A stretch of DNA of 64,000 nt, from the NCBI RefSeq assembly GCF_036099295.1, contig NZ_CP107976.1:2232001-2296000 (forward strand). The letters are read 5' to 3'. Source of the stretch: Streptomyces sp. NBC_00358. GTDB lineage: Bacteria; Actinomycetota; Actinomycetes; Streptomycetales; Streptomycetaceae. Shown piece by piece: positions 17,314-24,602 of this stretch (position 1 is the stretch's first letter; the number at the start of each line of letters is the position of its first letter). A model generated the notes under the pieces. That model was not told where the DNA came from. It made no database searches and worked only from the letters and a program-made list of their open reading frames with translations. The position numbers and the translations under genes are program-made.

Positions 17314-17562
17314 TGGCCTCTGCCCCAAGCTCCGCAACACAGCTCTCCCCCTCGCGCGCCGTTCTGCGTCGGTCCCCCTCGCGTCGGCCTCACGTCGGCC
17401 CGAACTCCCCGCGGGCGGTGGTCGGGCGCCTGGGGACGCGGGCCAGTAAACGCCACCCGGTGCGCCGGGCGCCACAGCGCGGACCGAAATTCAGCCCCGG
17501 GACACCGCGGTGACGGCCCGGGTTCCGGAGCGTGCTCCGGCCCGGTCGGGTATGCAAGGGAC

Positions 17563-18162
17563 ATGACGGATATCAAGGACGAGGTGGCCGGGCTGCTGCT
17601 GGCGGCCGGAGGCGGCCGGCGTCTCGGGGGCCGCCCCAAGGCGCTCCTGCCCCACCGGGGACGCCCCCTCGTCGAACACGCGATCGGGGTGTTGCGCGCG
17701 GGCGGCTGCGCCCGTGTCCATGTCGTCCTCGGCGCGCGGGCCGAGGACGTACGGGATCAGGCGTCGCTGGCCGGGTGCGTGCTCGTGGACAACCCGCGGT
17801 GGGAGGAGGGCATGGGCTCATCGCTGCGCGCGGGGCTCGACTCGCTGGCGGACTCGGGGGCGCGGGCCGCGCTGGTGTCGCTGGTCGACCAGCCGGGGAT
17901 CGGCCGGGAGGCGGTGGCCCGGGTGCTCGCCGCGTACGACTCCCCCCTGACGCTCGCCGCCGCGGCCTACGAGGGGGAACGCGGCCACCCGGTCCTCTTC
18001 GGGGCCGGTCACTGGGCCGGGATCGCGGCGACCGCCACCGGCGACCGGGGCGCCCGCGCCTATCTGAGGGCCCACGAGGACACGGTCACCCTCGTCGAGT
18101 GCGGGGATGTGGCGAAGGCCTATGACATCGACACGGAGGCCGACCTGATCCACCTTGAGTGA
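17563..18162 (+). CDS. MobA-like NTP transferase (MocA type)
   Basis: This 199-residue nucleotidyltransferase has the GT-A-like MobA/MocA fold. It shows the NTP-binding LLLAAGGGRRLGGRPKALLP at residues 11-30 (G-x-S/R...PK signature), the Mg-binding region in ALVSLVDQPGIG (about 105-116), and HPVLFGAGHW near 145. MocA-type enzymes attach CMP to the molybdenum cofactor for xanthine dehydrogenase. Its position between allantoin genes and malate synthase fits such a role in purine oxidation, but xanthine dehydrogenase itself is not in the window. The ATG at 17563 is the natural start. Confidence 0.85.
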   Translation: MTDIKDEVAGLLLAAGGGRRLGGRPKALLPHRGRPLVEHAIGVLRAGGCARVHVVLGARAEDVRDQASLAGCVLVDNPRWEEGMGSSLRAGLDSLADSGARAALVSLVDQPGIGREAVARVLAAYDSPLTLAAAAYEGERGHPVLFGAGHWAGIAATATGDRGARAYLRAHEDTVTLVECGDVAKAYDIDTEADLIHLE

Positions 18163-18210
18163 ACGGTGTGGCACCGAGCGCCACCTTCTGTCGACCCGGA
18201 GAATCTCGAC

Positions 18211-18264
18211 GTCAACAAACGATTGAACTTCCACCATGAGGAAATTAGTATCCACTGTTCAGAA
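18211..18264 (+). promoter_or_regulatory. Malate synthase promoter with paired AllR-type operators
   Basis: GTCAACA-AAC-GATTGAA (18211-18227) is a degenerate copy of the second inverted repeat of this regulon. Its right arm runs into TTGAAC (18223-18228), a -35 box, and TAGTAT (18246-18251) lies 17 bases further as a -10 box. TTCC-N7-GGAA at 18229-18243 fills the spacer exactly, so a bound repressor would exclude RNA polymerase. A second copy, ATCC-N7-AGAA at 18250-18264, starts 21 bases after the first. Confidence 0.65.
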
Positions 18265-18453
18265 GCGCCTCTTCGAGTCGAGGGCGCTCGGCGGCGTCCT
18301 CGCACACCACGGCACCGGGTGCCAGGCACGGTGACACCGCGCCTGGTCGGCTCGCACGACCGCTGTGCGGCCCGCCCGCACGAGGTCCGCCCGTCCACCG
18401 TTCGCCCGTACGCGGCTCGCCCGTACACAGCTCGCTGAAGGAAGTGACAGCTC

Positions 18454-20088
18454 ATGTCCGCACCAGCGCCGTCCCCGCTGGCCATCGTCGACGCCGAGCC
18501 CCTGCCCCGGCAGGAGGAGGTCCTCACCGACGCGGCCCTCGCCTTCGTGGCCGAGCTGCACAGCCGGTTCACGCCCCGGCGGGACGAGCTCCTCGCCCGC
18601 CGCGCGGAGCGCCGCGCCGAGATCGCCCGCACCTCCGCGCTCGACTTCCTCCCGGAGACCGCCGCGATCCGCGCGGACGACTCCTGGCGGGTGGCCCCCG
18701 CCCCGGCCGCGCTGAACGACCGCCGGGTCGAGATCACCGGCCCCACCGACCGCAAGATGACCATCAACGCCCTCAACTCGGGCGCCAGGGTCTGGCTCGC
18801 GGACTTCGAGGACGCCTCGGCGCCCACCTGGGAGAACGTGGTCACCGGTCAGCTGAACCTGACCGACGCCTACGCCCGCCGCATCGACTTCACCGACCCG
18901 GCGTCCGGCAAGTCGTACGCCCTGAGGCCGGACGGCGAGCTCGCGACGGTCGTGATGCGTCCGCGTGGCTGGCACCTGAGCGAGCGCCACCTCGTCGCCG
19001 CCGACGGCACGGCCGTGCCCGGCGCGCTGGTCGACTTCGGCCTGTACTTCTTCCACAACGCCCAGCGGCTGCTCGACCTCGGCAAGGGCCCGTACTTCTA
19101 CCTGCCGAAGACGGAGTCGCACCTCGAAGCCCGCCTGTGGAACGACGTGTTCGTCTTCGCGCAGGACTACGTCGGCATCCCGCAGGGCACGGTCCGCGCG
19201 ACCGTCTTGATCGAGACGATCACGGCCGCGTACGAGATGGACGAGATCCTCTACGAACTCCGCGACCACGCGGCCGGGTTGAACGCGGGCCGCTGGGACT
19301 ACCTGTTCTCCATCGTCAAGAACTTCCGTGACGGCGGGGCCAAGTTCGTGCTGCCGGACCGCAACGCCGTGACGATGACGGCTCCGTTCATGCGCGCGTA
19401 CACCGAACTCCTCGTCCGCACCTGTCACAAGCGCGGTGCCCACGCCATCGGCGGCATGGCCGCGTTCATCCCCTCGCGCCGCGACGAGGAGGTCAACAAG
19501 GTCGCCTTCGAGAAGGTGAAGGCCGACAAGGACCGTGAGGCGGGCGACGGCTTCGACGGATCGTGGGTGGCCCACCCCGACCTCGTCCCGATCGCGATGG
19601 CCTCCTTCGACGCCGTCCTCGGCGACCGGCCCAACCAGAAGGAGCGGCTGCGCGAGGACGTGTCGGTGGCGCCCGGCGACCTCATCGCCGTCGACTCGCT
19701 GGACGCCCGGCCGACGTACGACGGTCTGGTCAACGCCGTGCAGGTCGGCATCCGCTACATCGAGGCCTGGCTGCGCGGGCTCGGCGCGGTCGCCATCTTC
19801 AACCTCATGGAGGACGCCGCCACCGCGGAGATCTCGCGCTCGCAGATCTGGCAGTGGATCAACGCGGGTGTCGTCTTCGAGCACGACGGCGAAACCGTGG
19901 CGGCCACCCCGGAGCTGGCCCGGGAGATCGCCGCGCGGGAACTCGCGGACATCCGCGCCGAGATCGGCGAGGAGGCCTTCACGGCGGGCCGCTGGCAGCA
20001 GGCGCACGACCTGCTCCTGAAGGTCGCGCTGGACGAGGACTACGCGGACTTCCTGACACTGCCCGCCTATGAGCAGCTGACCGGCTGA
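18454..20088 (+). CDS. aceB: Malate synthase (A type)
   Basis: The enzyme condenses glyoxylate with acetyl-CoA to malate and so channels the glyoxylate from allantoin breakdown into the TCA cycle. The 544-residue protein has the A-type architecture. [20 protein letters not shown] near residue 90 and [16 protein letters not shown] near 110 are family hallmarks, the active-site acid and Mg site lie in [19 protein letters not shown] (about 250-268), and [17 protein letters not shown] is the conserved C-terminal part of the active site. The start ATG at 18454 has GGAAGTGAC upstream. No isocitrate lyase gene is adjacent, which fits a role in purine use, and the promoter has AllR-type operators. 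Confidence 0.96.
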   Translation: MSAPAPSPLAIVDAEPLPRQEEVLTDAALAFVAELHSRFTPRRDELLARRAERRAEIARTSALDFLPETAAIRADDSWRVAPAPAALNDRRVEITGPTDRKMTINALNSGARVWLADFEDASAPTWENVVTGQLNLTDAYARRIDFTDPASGKSYALRPDGELATVVMRPRGWHLSERHLVAADGTAVPGALVDFGLYFFHNAQRLLDLGKGPYFYLPKTESHLEARLWNDVFVFAQDYVGIPQGTVRATVLIETITAAYEMDEILYELRDHAAGLNAGRWDYLFSIVKNFRDGGAKFVLPDRNAVTMTAPFMRAYTELLVRTCHKRGAHAIGGMAAFIPSRRDEEVNKVAFEKVKADKDREAGDGFDGSWVAHPDLVPIAMASFDAVLGDRPNQKERLREDVSVAPGDLIAVDSLDARPTYDGLVNAVQVGIRYIEAWLRGLGAVAIFNLMEDAATAEISRSQIWQWINAGVVFEHDGETVAATPELAREIAARELADIRAEIGEEAFTAGRWQQAHDLLLKVALDEDYADFLTLPAYEQLTG

Positions 20089-20111
20089 GAGGGCGGCGGG
20101 GCGCGCCGGCG

Positions 20112-20133
20112 GGGGCGGGGGCGGCCCCGCCCC
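20112..20133. terminator. Hairpin between malate synthase and the SelT-like gene
   Basis: GGGGCGGGG (20112-20120) and CCCCGCCCC (20125-20133) form a 9-bp stem with loop GCGG in the convergent gap. It can act on both strands. Confidence 0.65.
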
Positions 20134-20137
20134 GGTC

Positions 20138-20422
20138 TCAGTCCGCCGGTCCGTCCGAGTGGCCCAGGGACCTGTCCGGGGCCACTCGGTCGCGTACCAG
20201 GCGCTTGACCGCCGTGGGCTCGGGGAAGCCCTGCTCGCGGCGGTCCCAGATCACCTCGTCGTTGACCCGGACGACGAAGACCCCGCCGGTTCCGGGCTTC
20301 AGCGACAGCTCGTCGAGCTCCGCCTCGAAGGTGGTGAGCAGTTCCTGCGCCAGCCAGGCCGCGCGGGGCAGCCAGCGGCACTGGGTGCAGTACTCGATCT
20401 GGACCCGCTGGACGTCCGTCAT
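20138..20422 (-). CDS. SelT/SelW/SelH-family (Rdx) selenoprotein-like protein, Cys form
   Basis: This 94-residue thioredoxin-fold protein has the redox motif CTQC in VQIEYCTQCRWLPRA (about residues 6-20), in the position where animal SelW/SelT carry Cys-x-x-Sec. FVVRVNDEVIWDRREQGFPE is the conserved second half. Bacterial members of this family are thiol-redox proteins of unproven substrate. The ATG at 20422 overlaps the stop of the kinase gene upstream (ATGA), so the two are translationally coupled. The long C-terminal tail (RVAPDRSLGHSDGPAD) is probably disordered. Confidence 0.85.
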   Translation of the reverse strand: MTDVQRVQIEYCTQCRWLPRAAWLAQELLTTFEAELDELSLKPGTGGVFVVRVNDEVIWDRREQGFPEPTAVKRLVRDRVAPDRSLGHSDGPAD

Positions 20423-21333
20423 CCGAGATGCACCGACCAATCCTGTTCAGCCGCCGGTTTGCCGTGCAGGTCAGGGACTTTCTTGAGCCAGTCCGGCCGC
20501 CCCCGCCGGGTCCGCTCCGCGCGGTCGGCGTCCTCGGCGGCGAGCTGCTCGCGGGTCGGGAAGTCCGTGGGGAGCCAGGCCGCGGAGGCCCGGACCCGGG
20601 CGAGGAGATAACCGACGTACGCCTCACGGACGGCGTCGGGGCCCGGGAAGCCGGGCTCGTCCCTGAGCCAGGCGTCGGGGACCTCGGCCAGGATCGCGCG
20701 CAGCAGTTCCTCGGTGACCAGGGGGGCGAGTTCGGCGTCGGCCGCGCGGGTGTCCGGGTGGTGGCCGCCGAGCGCGTGGCTCCTGAAGTCGTACGCCTTC
20801 TCCGGCGAGGAGGCGTCCCAGCGGTGGTGGAAGACGAGGGCCGCGCCGTGGTCGATCAGCCACAGGCGCGGCGGCGCGACGCCGAGGGTGGGCCAGATCA
20901 TCAGGTTCGAGCTGTGCACGGTGCGGTCCACGTTGACCGTGAGGGCGTCCAGCCAGATCACCCGGCCCGCCTCCAGCGGGTCGACGGGGAACGTCCTCGC
21001 GATCTCCGGGGTGAAGTCCTTCGCGCCCGGAAGATGGTCCATGCCGAGGTTGAGCCCGGCGCTGGCCCGCAGCAGGTCCTGGACCTCCGGATGGGGCTCG
21101 TGCCCGCCGACGGCCGGGTCGAAGTGGACGAGGACCAGCTCCGGGAACCGCAGCCCGAGGGCGCGTGCCAGCTCACCGACGATGATCTCGGCGACCAGCG
21201 CCTTGTGCCCCTGGGCGGCACCGGTGAACTTCACGACGTAGGTCCCCAGGTCGTCGGCCTCGACGATTCCGGGGACGGAGCCGCCTGAGTGCAGGGGCGC
21301 GACATAGCGGGTCACGGTGACATCTCTCAGCAT
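20419..21333 (-). CDS. HipA-like kinase family protein
   Basis: This 304-residue protein resembles the kinase lobe of HipA-type Ser/Thr kinases but lacks the HipA N-terminal subdomain; it matches the stand-alone HipA-like family often seen in actinobacteria. GTYVVKFTGAAQGHKALVAEI (about residues 29-49) looks like the ATP-binding strand with its lysine, LDALTVNVDRTVHSSNLMIW (about 129-148) carries the catalytic aspartate and metal-binding asparagine of an HRD-like loop (NVDRT...N), and LWLIDHGAALVF (about 157-168) provides the DFG-like metal-binding aspartate. No HipB-type antitoxin is adjacent. Instead the downstream gene is a SelT/W/H-type redox protein, coupled by an ATGA overlap. The substrate is unknown. 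Confidence 0.8.
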   Translation of the reverse strand: MLRDVTVTRYVAPLHSGGSVPGIVEADDLGTYVVKFTGAAQGHKALVAEIIVGELARALGLRFPELVLVHFDPAVGGHEPHPEVQDLLRASAGLNLGMDHLPGAKDFTPEIARTFPVDPLEAGRVIWLDALTVNVDRTVHSSNLMIWPTLGVAPPRLWLIDHGAALVFHHRWDASSPEKAYDFRSHALGGHHPDTRAADAELAPLVTEELLRAILAEVPDAWLRDEPGFPGPDAVREAYVGYLLARVRASAAWLPTDFPTREQLAAEDADRAERTRRGRPDWLKKVPDLHGKPAAEQDWSVHLG

Positions 21334-21346
21334 TTCCCCAGGCCAC

Positions 21347-21607
21347 CTACCCCTTCAACCTTGCAATCCACGATCGGCCCCGGAGGTGCCGAACAACGAG
21401 ATTTTCCCATGGTCGGCCCTGGGGAGACTCTGGGGAGTTTCGACCGACACGCAGATCCCCCTGCCTTCCCAGCAGTCCGGCCATGACCGTCCGGCCCTTG
21501 CTTCCGGCCTCTGGCATGAAGTGAGCACAGTGACCGGGGGTGATCGCGGGCGAAGAGTGCCCGAGCCACCGAGCCACGGTAACAACAGACTTTCCCGCCT
21601 CCAGCAT
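21347..21607 (-). pseudogene. C-terminal remnant of a tyrosine site-specific integrase
   Basis: The fragment reads LEAGKSVVTVARWLGHSSPA, then a degraded active-site box PGHCAHFMPEAGSKGR and a C-terminal tail. In intact phage-type integrases of Streptomyces this box is (T)xxxYAHFMPEAG, so the nucleophilic tyrosine has become cysteine (TGT). The frame has an in-frame TAG shortly upstream and lacks the N-terminal and core catalytic parts (the R...HxxR residues), so it cannot be functional. It marks the past insertion of an integrative element next to the toxin/immunity module. I find no tRNA gene beside it that would be the attachment site. Confidence 0.75.
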
Positions 21608-21726
21608 TCGCGCCCTCCGCTCCTCCTTGTCCTGTGTCTTCGGAACAGCGATCGTCGCCTACATTCGCTCGCGGTCCGCTGGAGGCTTGTCCCGAGCCGA
21701 TCGGCAGCCTCCTTCAGCAGAACCGA

Positions 21727-22560
21727 TCAGGAGGCTCCGCGGCGGTCGAGGGACCGGAGTTCGGACAGGTGGTCACGGACGATCGCCTGGAGTTCTTCGT
21801 TGGTCATGTCGTCCGCATCTCGGAGCCCTGGATCGATGACGTAGTCGTCGAGTGCGTAGAAGACCTGGTCCAGAACCCTGGAAAAGGGTTCTCGCAAACG
21901 TTCGCGCAGATCCAGGGCCCGGCGTCGAGCGGCCAGCCATGACCGCGCGAACTCCTCCGCGCTGATCCGGCCGGCTGCGAAGGACTCCATGAGCCACACT
22001 TGTTCCGCGGTGGCGGATCCGGCCGCGACGTCCCTCTTCGACGCCCACGCCACCTCGCGTGGCTGGAACGCGTTCGAGACGTCGGACAGCGCCGGATGGC
22101 CGGGGCCGGTGCGTTTCGCGTACCGCTTGAAGTCGACGATCGCCTGATCGACCCCTTCGGGGACGCTGTGCCTGAGGAAGTCGCGGGTTCCACCGATCAA
22201 GGAATAGCCGTCGTTCGTCACGAGCAGCGCGCCGGAGAGGTCGGGAGGGGCGAGCACAAAGCTCTCGTCCCGCCACGGGACCTGCTGGAGGATGCGCTCT
22301 TGAGTCGAAGGGATCTCGATCTCCGGCCGTCCGGCGGCGGCATCGCTCAGGCGACTCGCGATGACATAGGTGTGGCCCGTTCGCCTGGATCCTGCGCTGA
22401 ACCGGCTCGCCAGGTGCTCGTCCATGCGTGCGTGGGAGGGCAGCGGCACGACCTGCTTGCCGCCCTCCGCGATCCACTCGGGCTTGAAGGATCGCGGTCC
22501 GGAGAGGACGAGGTTGACCAGTCTGTTGTCGTTCATGTGCTGTCGCTCTGTTTCGTTCAC
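21727..22560 (-). CDS. Colicin-D-type immunity domain protein
   Basis: This 277-residue protein is coupled to the toxin relic upstream: its GTG at 22560 overlaps the toxin stop (GTGA), with GGGGG placed as a ribosome-binding site. The C-terminal 100 residues (from about VWLMESFAAGRISAEEFARS to IVRDHLSEL) have the look of the colicin D immunity helical domain: a short aromatic/acidic helix bundle with ESFxAGRIxxxEFxxxW, then VLDQVFYALDDYVID and a final acidic helix. The N-terminal 170 residues are unlike anything I can name and may be a beta-rich domain. It would bind and block a tRNase of the colicin D family. Base composition is less GC-rich than the neighbours, consistent with transfer. Confidence 0.6.
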   Translation of the reverse strand: MNETERQHMNDNRLVNLVLSGPRSFKPEWIAEGGKQVVPLPSHARMDEHLASRFSAGSRRTGHTYVIASRLSDAAAGRPEIEIPSTQERILQQVPWRDESFVLAPPDLSGALLVTNDGYSLIGGTRDFLRHSVPEGVDQAIVDFKRYAKRTGPGHPALSDVSNAFQPREVAWASKRDVAAGSATAEQVWLMESFAAGRISAEEFARSWLAARRRALDLRERLREPFSRVLDQVFYALDDYVIDPGLRDADDMTNEELQAIVRDHLSELRSLDRRGAS

Positions 22561-22940
22561 CACAGGAACCCCCGCCGCACGATGTCCGCGAACTGGTTCT
22601 TGTTCAACTGGAAGGCCGACCAGAATCTGCCGTCCGTGCGGAGCATGACCATCTTGAGTGACTGCGGATCGATGAAACCTACCGCCTGCCCTTGTTTACG
22701 GTAGCTGTACCGGAAGATCTTGGTGCCGGGAGCCGTCATGTGCTCCTGCATCGCTTTCTCGAATGCCTTGAGATTGGCCCCATTGAGGTTTCCGGGGTTG
22801 TCCAGGAAGTCTTTCGCGTGCGCATGGAACTTCTTACTCATCACCTTCTGGCTCGAGAAATCAGCCTTGTCCGCCCATCTGCCTTTCAGGCAGGGGGCCA
22901 GTCCGAGCGGGTCGGTCCAGGTCTGCCCGGCCCCCGGGCG
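22557..22940 (-). pseudogene. Orphan Rhs C-terminal tip with a colicin-D-like tRNase domain
   Basis: The open frame from 22940 (after a TGA at 22941-22943) reads QTWTDPLGLAPCLKGRWAD and continues into FHAHAKDFLD, ending RRGFLW. The DPLGLAP motif is the hallmark at the end of the Rhs core shell, after which variable toxin tips are attached. The following about 115 residues resemble the colicin D nuclease domain, which cleaves the anticodon loop of arginine tRNAs; the HAKDF box with lysines just before it fits the catalytic His region, and YSYRKQGQAVGFIDP, MVMLRTDGRFWSAFQLN fit later strands. The Rhs shell and delivery parts are absent: the siderophore-synthetase gene ends at 22962. The only start codons (GTG 22844, ATG 22841) come after the Rhs junction, so expression is uncertain. 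Confidence 0.65.
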
Positions 22941-22961
22941 TCACCCGCGGGCGGGAGGGCG

Positions 22962-24536
22962 TCAGCCGCGGGCCGGGCGCCGGGCGCCGGCCAGGGGGTT
23001 CGGCAGCGGCACATAGCGCGCGTCGGCTCCGTCCGCGCCCGTCCAGCGGAGCAGCAGGTTGGTCTTGCCCGGGACGGTGGGTGAGGAGAGCAGGGCCGCG
23101 ACCTCGGGGAGGTCGTGGTCCGTGCCGCAGCGGCGGAGCTCCTCGCGGACGGCGGGCCAGGGGTCCGCGCCCGGGAACCGTTCGGCGAGCAGGGCGGCCA
23201 GTTCGGCCAGATGGTTGACGACCAGGCAGTACACGAGCCGTTCCCAGCCGGCCTCGCGGGTCACCCCCGGAAGCAGCTTCACGCCCTCCGCGTCCCGGAA
23301 CAGGGCCTGGACGGGCAGGCCGGCGTCGTCCACGGCCACCACGGTGTTCTGCAGATGGGCCTCGACGACGACTCCGTGGCGGGCGAACGCGTCCAGCACC
23401 GGGGGCACCACCTGGCGGAGGTACGCGGCCCACCAGGCGGAGGGATCGGTGAGCCGGTCGAGCGGGCTGCCGTCGAAGCCCTCCACGAGGGCGGCGGCGA
23501 GCAGCGCGGTGGCGCCCGGGACGAGGTGGCCGCGCAGTCCGTCGCGGACCAGGACGGCGAGTTCCTCGAAGGCGAAGCCGGCGGTGCGGTAGCCGCGGTC
23601 GCTCAGCCAGACGGCGGGTCCCGGCCGCGCGGCGAAGGCGGCGGCGGTCGCCGCGTCGGTGGAACGCATCTTCAGCAGGTCGTGCTTCCACAGCCGGCGG
23701 ATGTCGTTGGTGATGCGGACGTCGAGGCTGAACTTGACGAACAGGTCGTCCTCGGGGTCGTAGAGCGTACGGACGGCGGCCGTCGGCCAGTACGGGCGGG
23801 CGGTGGGTCCGAGGCGTACGAGCCGGCCGTCCGCGAAGGCGTCCCGGATCGCCGGACGGGTGCCGGTCAGGCGGAGCTGCCAGGGGTGGGCGGGCAGCAG
23901 CCGGTAGCCCGGCGGGGCCTGGCCCAGCGCGTCGAGTGCCGTCGTGTCGCCCTCCTCGACGACCGCGTCCTCGCGCACGGCGAGCAGCTCCAGCGGGAAG
24001 CGGGTGTACGCCTCGGGGGCGTAGGGCAGCCAGGCGGCGACCGGGCCGCCGCCGCGGGTCTTGGGCGCCGGGTGGTACGGGTGGCCCATGACCAGGGACT
24101 GCTCGGAGCGCAGGTACGGGTCCGCGGGCGGGCTGGTGCGGGCGCGAGCCCGGAGGAGGGCCGCGACGACGTCCCGACTGTCGGTCATCTCCGCGGGCAG
24201 CCCAGGATTGGCCACGCCGGTGAAGCGGCGCAGTTCCCCGGCGGCGAGGGTGATCAGCTCCGGGTGGGTGAGCGGATGCCAGGTCCCGTCGGTGTGCGCC
24301 TCGGCTCCGAAGGGGCGCCGTGTCCCGCGCACGCGCAGCAACCGGCCGCTCGCGCGCAGCCGGTGGACACCCGGTTCCCCTGTGGGCTCGGCCAGTTCGC
24401 GAAGGAGACAATCGAGCAACGGCGCGGCGGCGTACGCGTCGGCGGCCTCGTCCATGTCGCCCCCGGTGAACTGGGGGAACGCGGTCGGCTTGAAGTCCAC
24501 GCGATCCATTCGGTTCATTCGACTCATGCGGTGCAC
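22962..24536 (-). CDS. IucA/IucC-family NIS siderophore synthetase
   Basis: This is an ATP-dependent synthetase that joins a carboxylic acid (citrate, succinyl or similar) to an amine or hydroxyl in non-ribosomal-peptide-independent siderophore assembly. The protein is up to 524 residues. ATP/substrate motifs are present: LVMGHPYHPAPKTRGGG (about residues 150-166) matches the HPxHPxxKxR box, LLPAHPWQLRL is near 218, and VVEAHLQNTVVAVDDAGLPV near 410 is the C-terminal EAHxQN box. The start is ambiguous: GTG 24536 or ATGs at 24527, 24518 or 24509, none with a clear ribosome-binding site. It is divergent from a second NIS synthetase only 66 bases away. Confidence 0.88.
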   Translation of the reverse strand: MHRMSRMNRMDRVDFKPTAFPQFTGGDMDEAADAYAAAPLLDCLLRELAEPTGEPGVHRLRASGRLLRVRGTRRPFGAEAHTDGTWHPLTHPELITLAAGELRRFTGVANPGLPAEMTDSRDVVAALLRARARTSPPADPYLRSEQSLVMGHPYHPAPKTRGGGPVAAWLPYAPEAYTRFPLELLAVREDAVVEEGDTTALDALGQAPPGYRLLPAHPWQLRLTGTRPAIRDAFADGRLVRLGPTARPYWPTAAVRTLYDPEDDLFVKFSLDVRITNDIRRLWKHDLLKMRSTDAATAAAFAARPGPAVWLSDRGYRTAGFAFEELAVLVRDGLRGHLVPGATALLAAALVEGFDGSPLDRLTDPSAWWAAYLRQVVPPVLDAFARHGVVVEAHLQNTVVAVDDAGLPVQALFRDAEGVKLLPGVTREAGWERLVYCLVVNHLAELAALLAERFPGADPWPAVREELRRCGTDHDLPEVAALLSSPTVPGKTNLLLRWTGADGADARYVPLPNPLAGARRPARG

Positions 24537-24602
24537 TGGTGATCAGTATGTCCGCCCCCGCGGACGAACTCGACACCGTCCCCGTACCCAAGGAGCCCGC
24601 CT

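Noticed and set aside
20138..21333. HipBA-type toxin-antitoxin system
   Set aside because: The kinase-like protein lacks the HipA N-terminal subdomain and the partner is a SelT/W/H-type protein, not a DNA-binding HipB.
21334..21726. tRNA gene acting as attachment site beside the integrase relic
   Set aside because: I looked for T-loop (GGTTC-RA) and acceptor-stem patterns on both strands and found none.
24537..24602. Iron box (TTAGGTTAGGCTNNCCTAA type) between the two siderophore synthetases
   Set aside because: No stretch resembling TTAGG or CCTAA is present in the 66-base gap.
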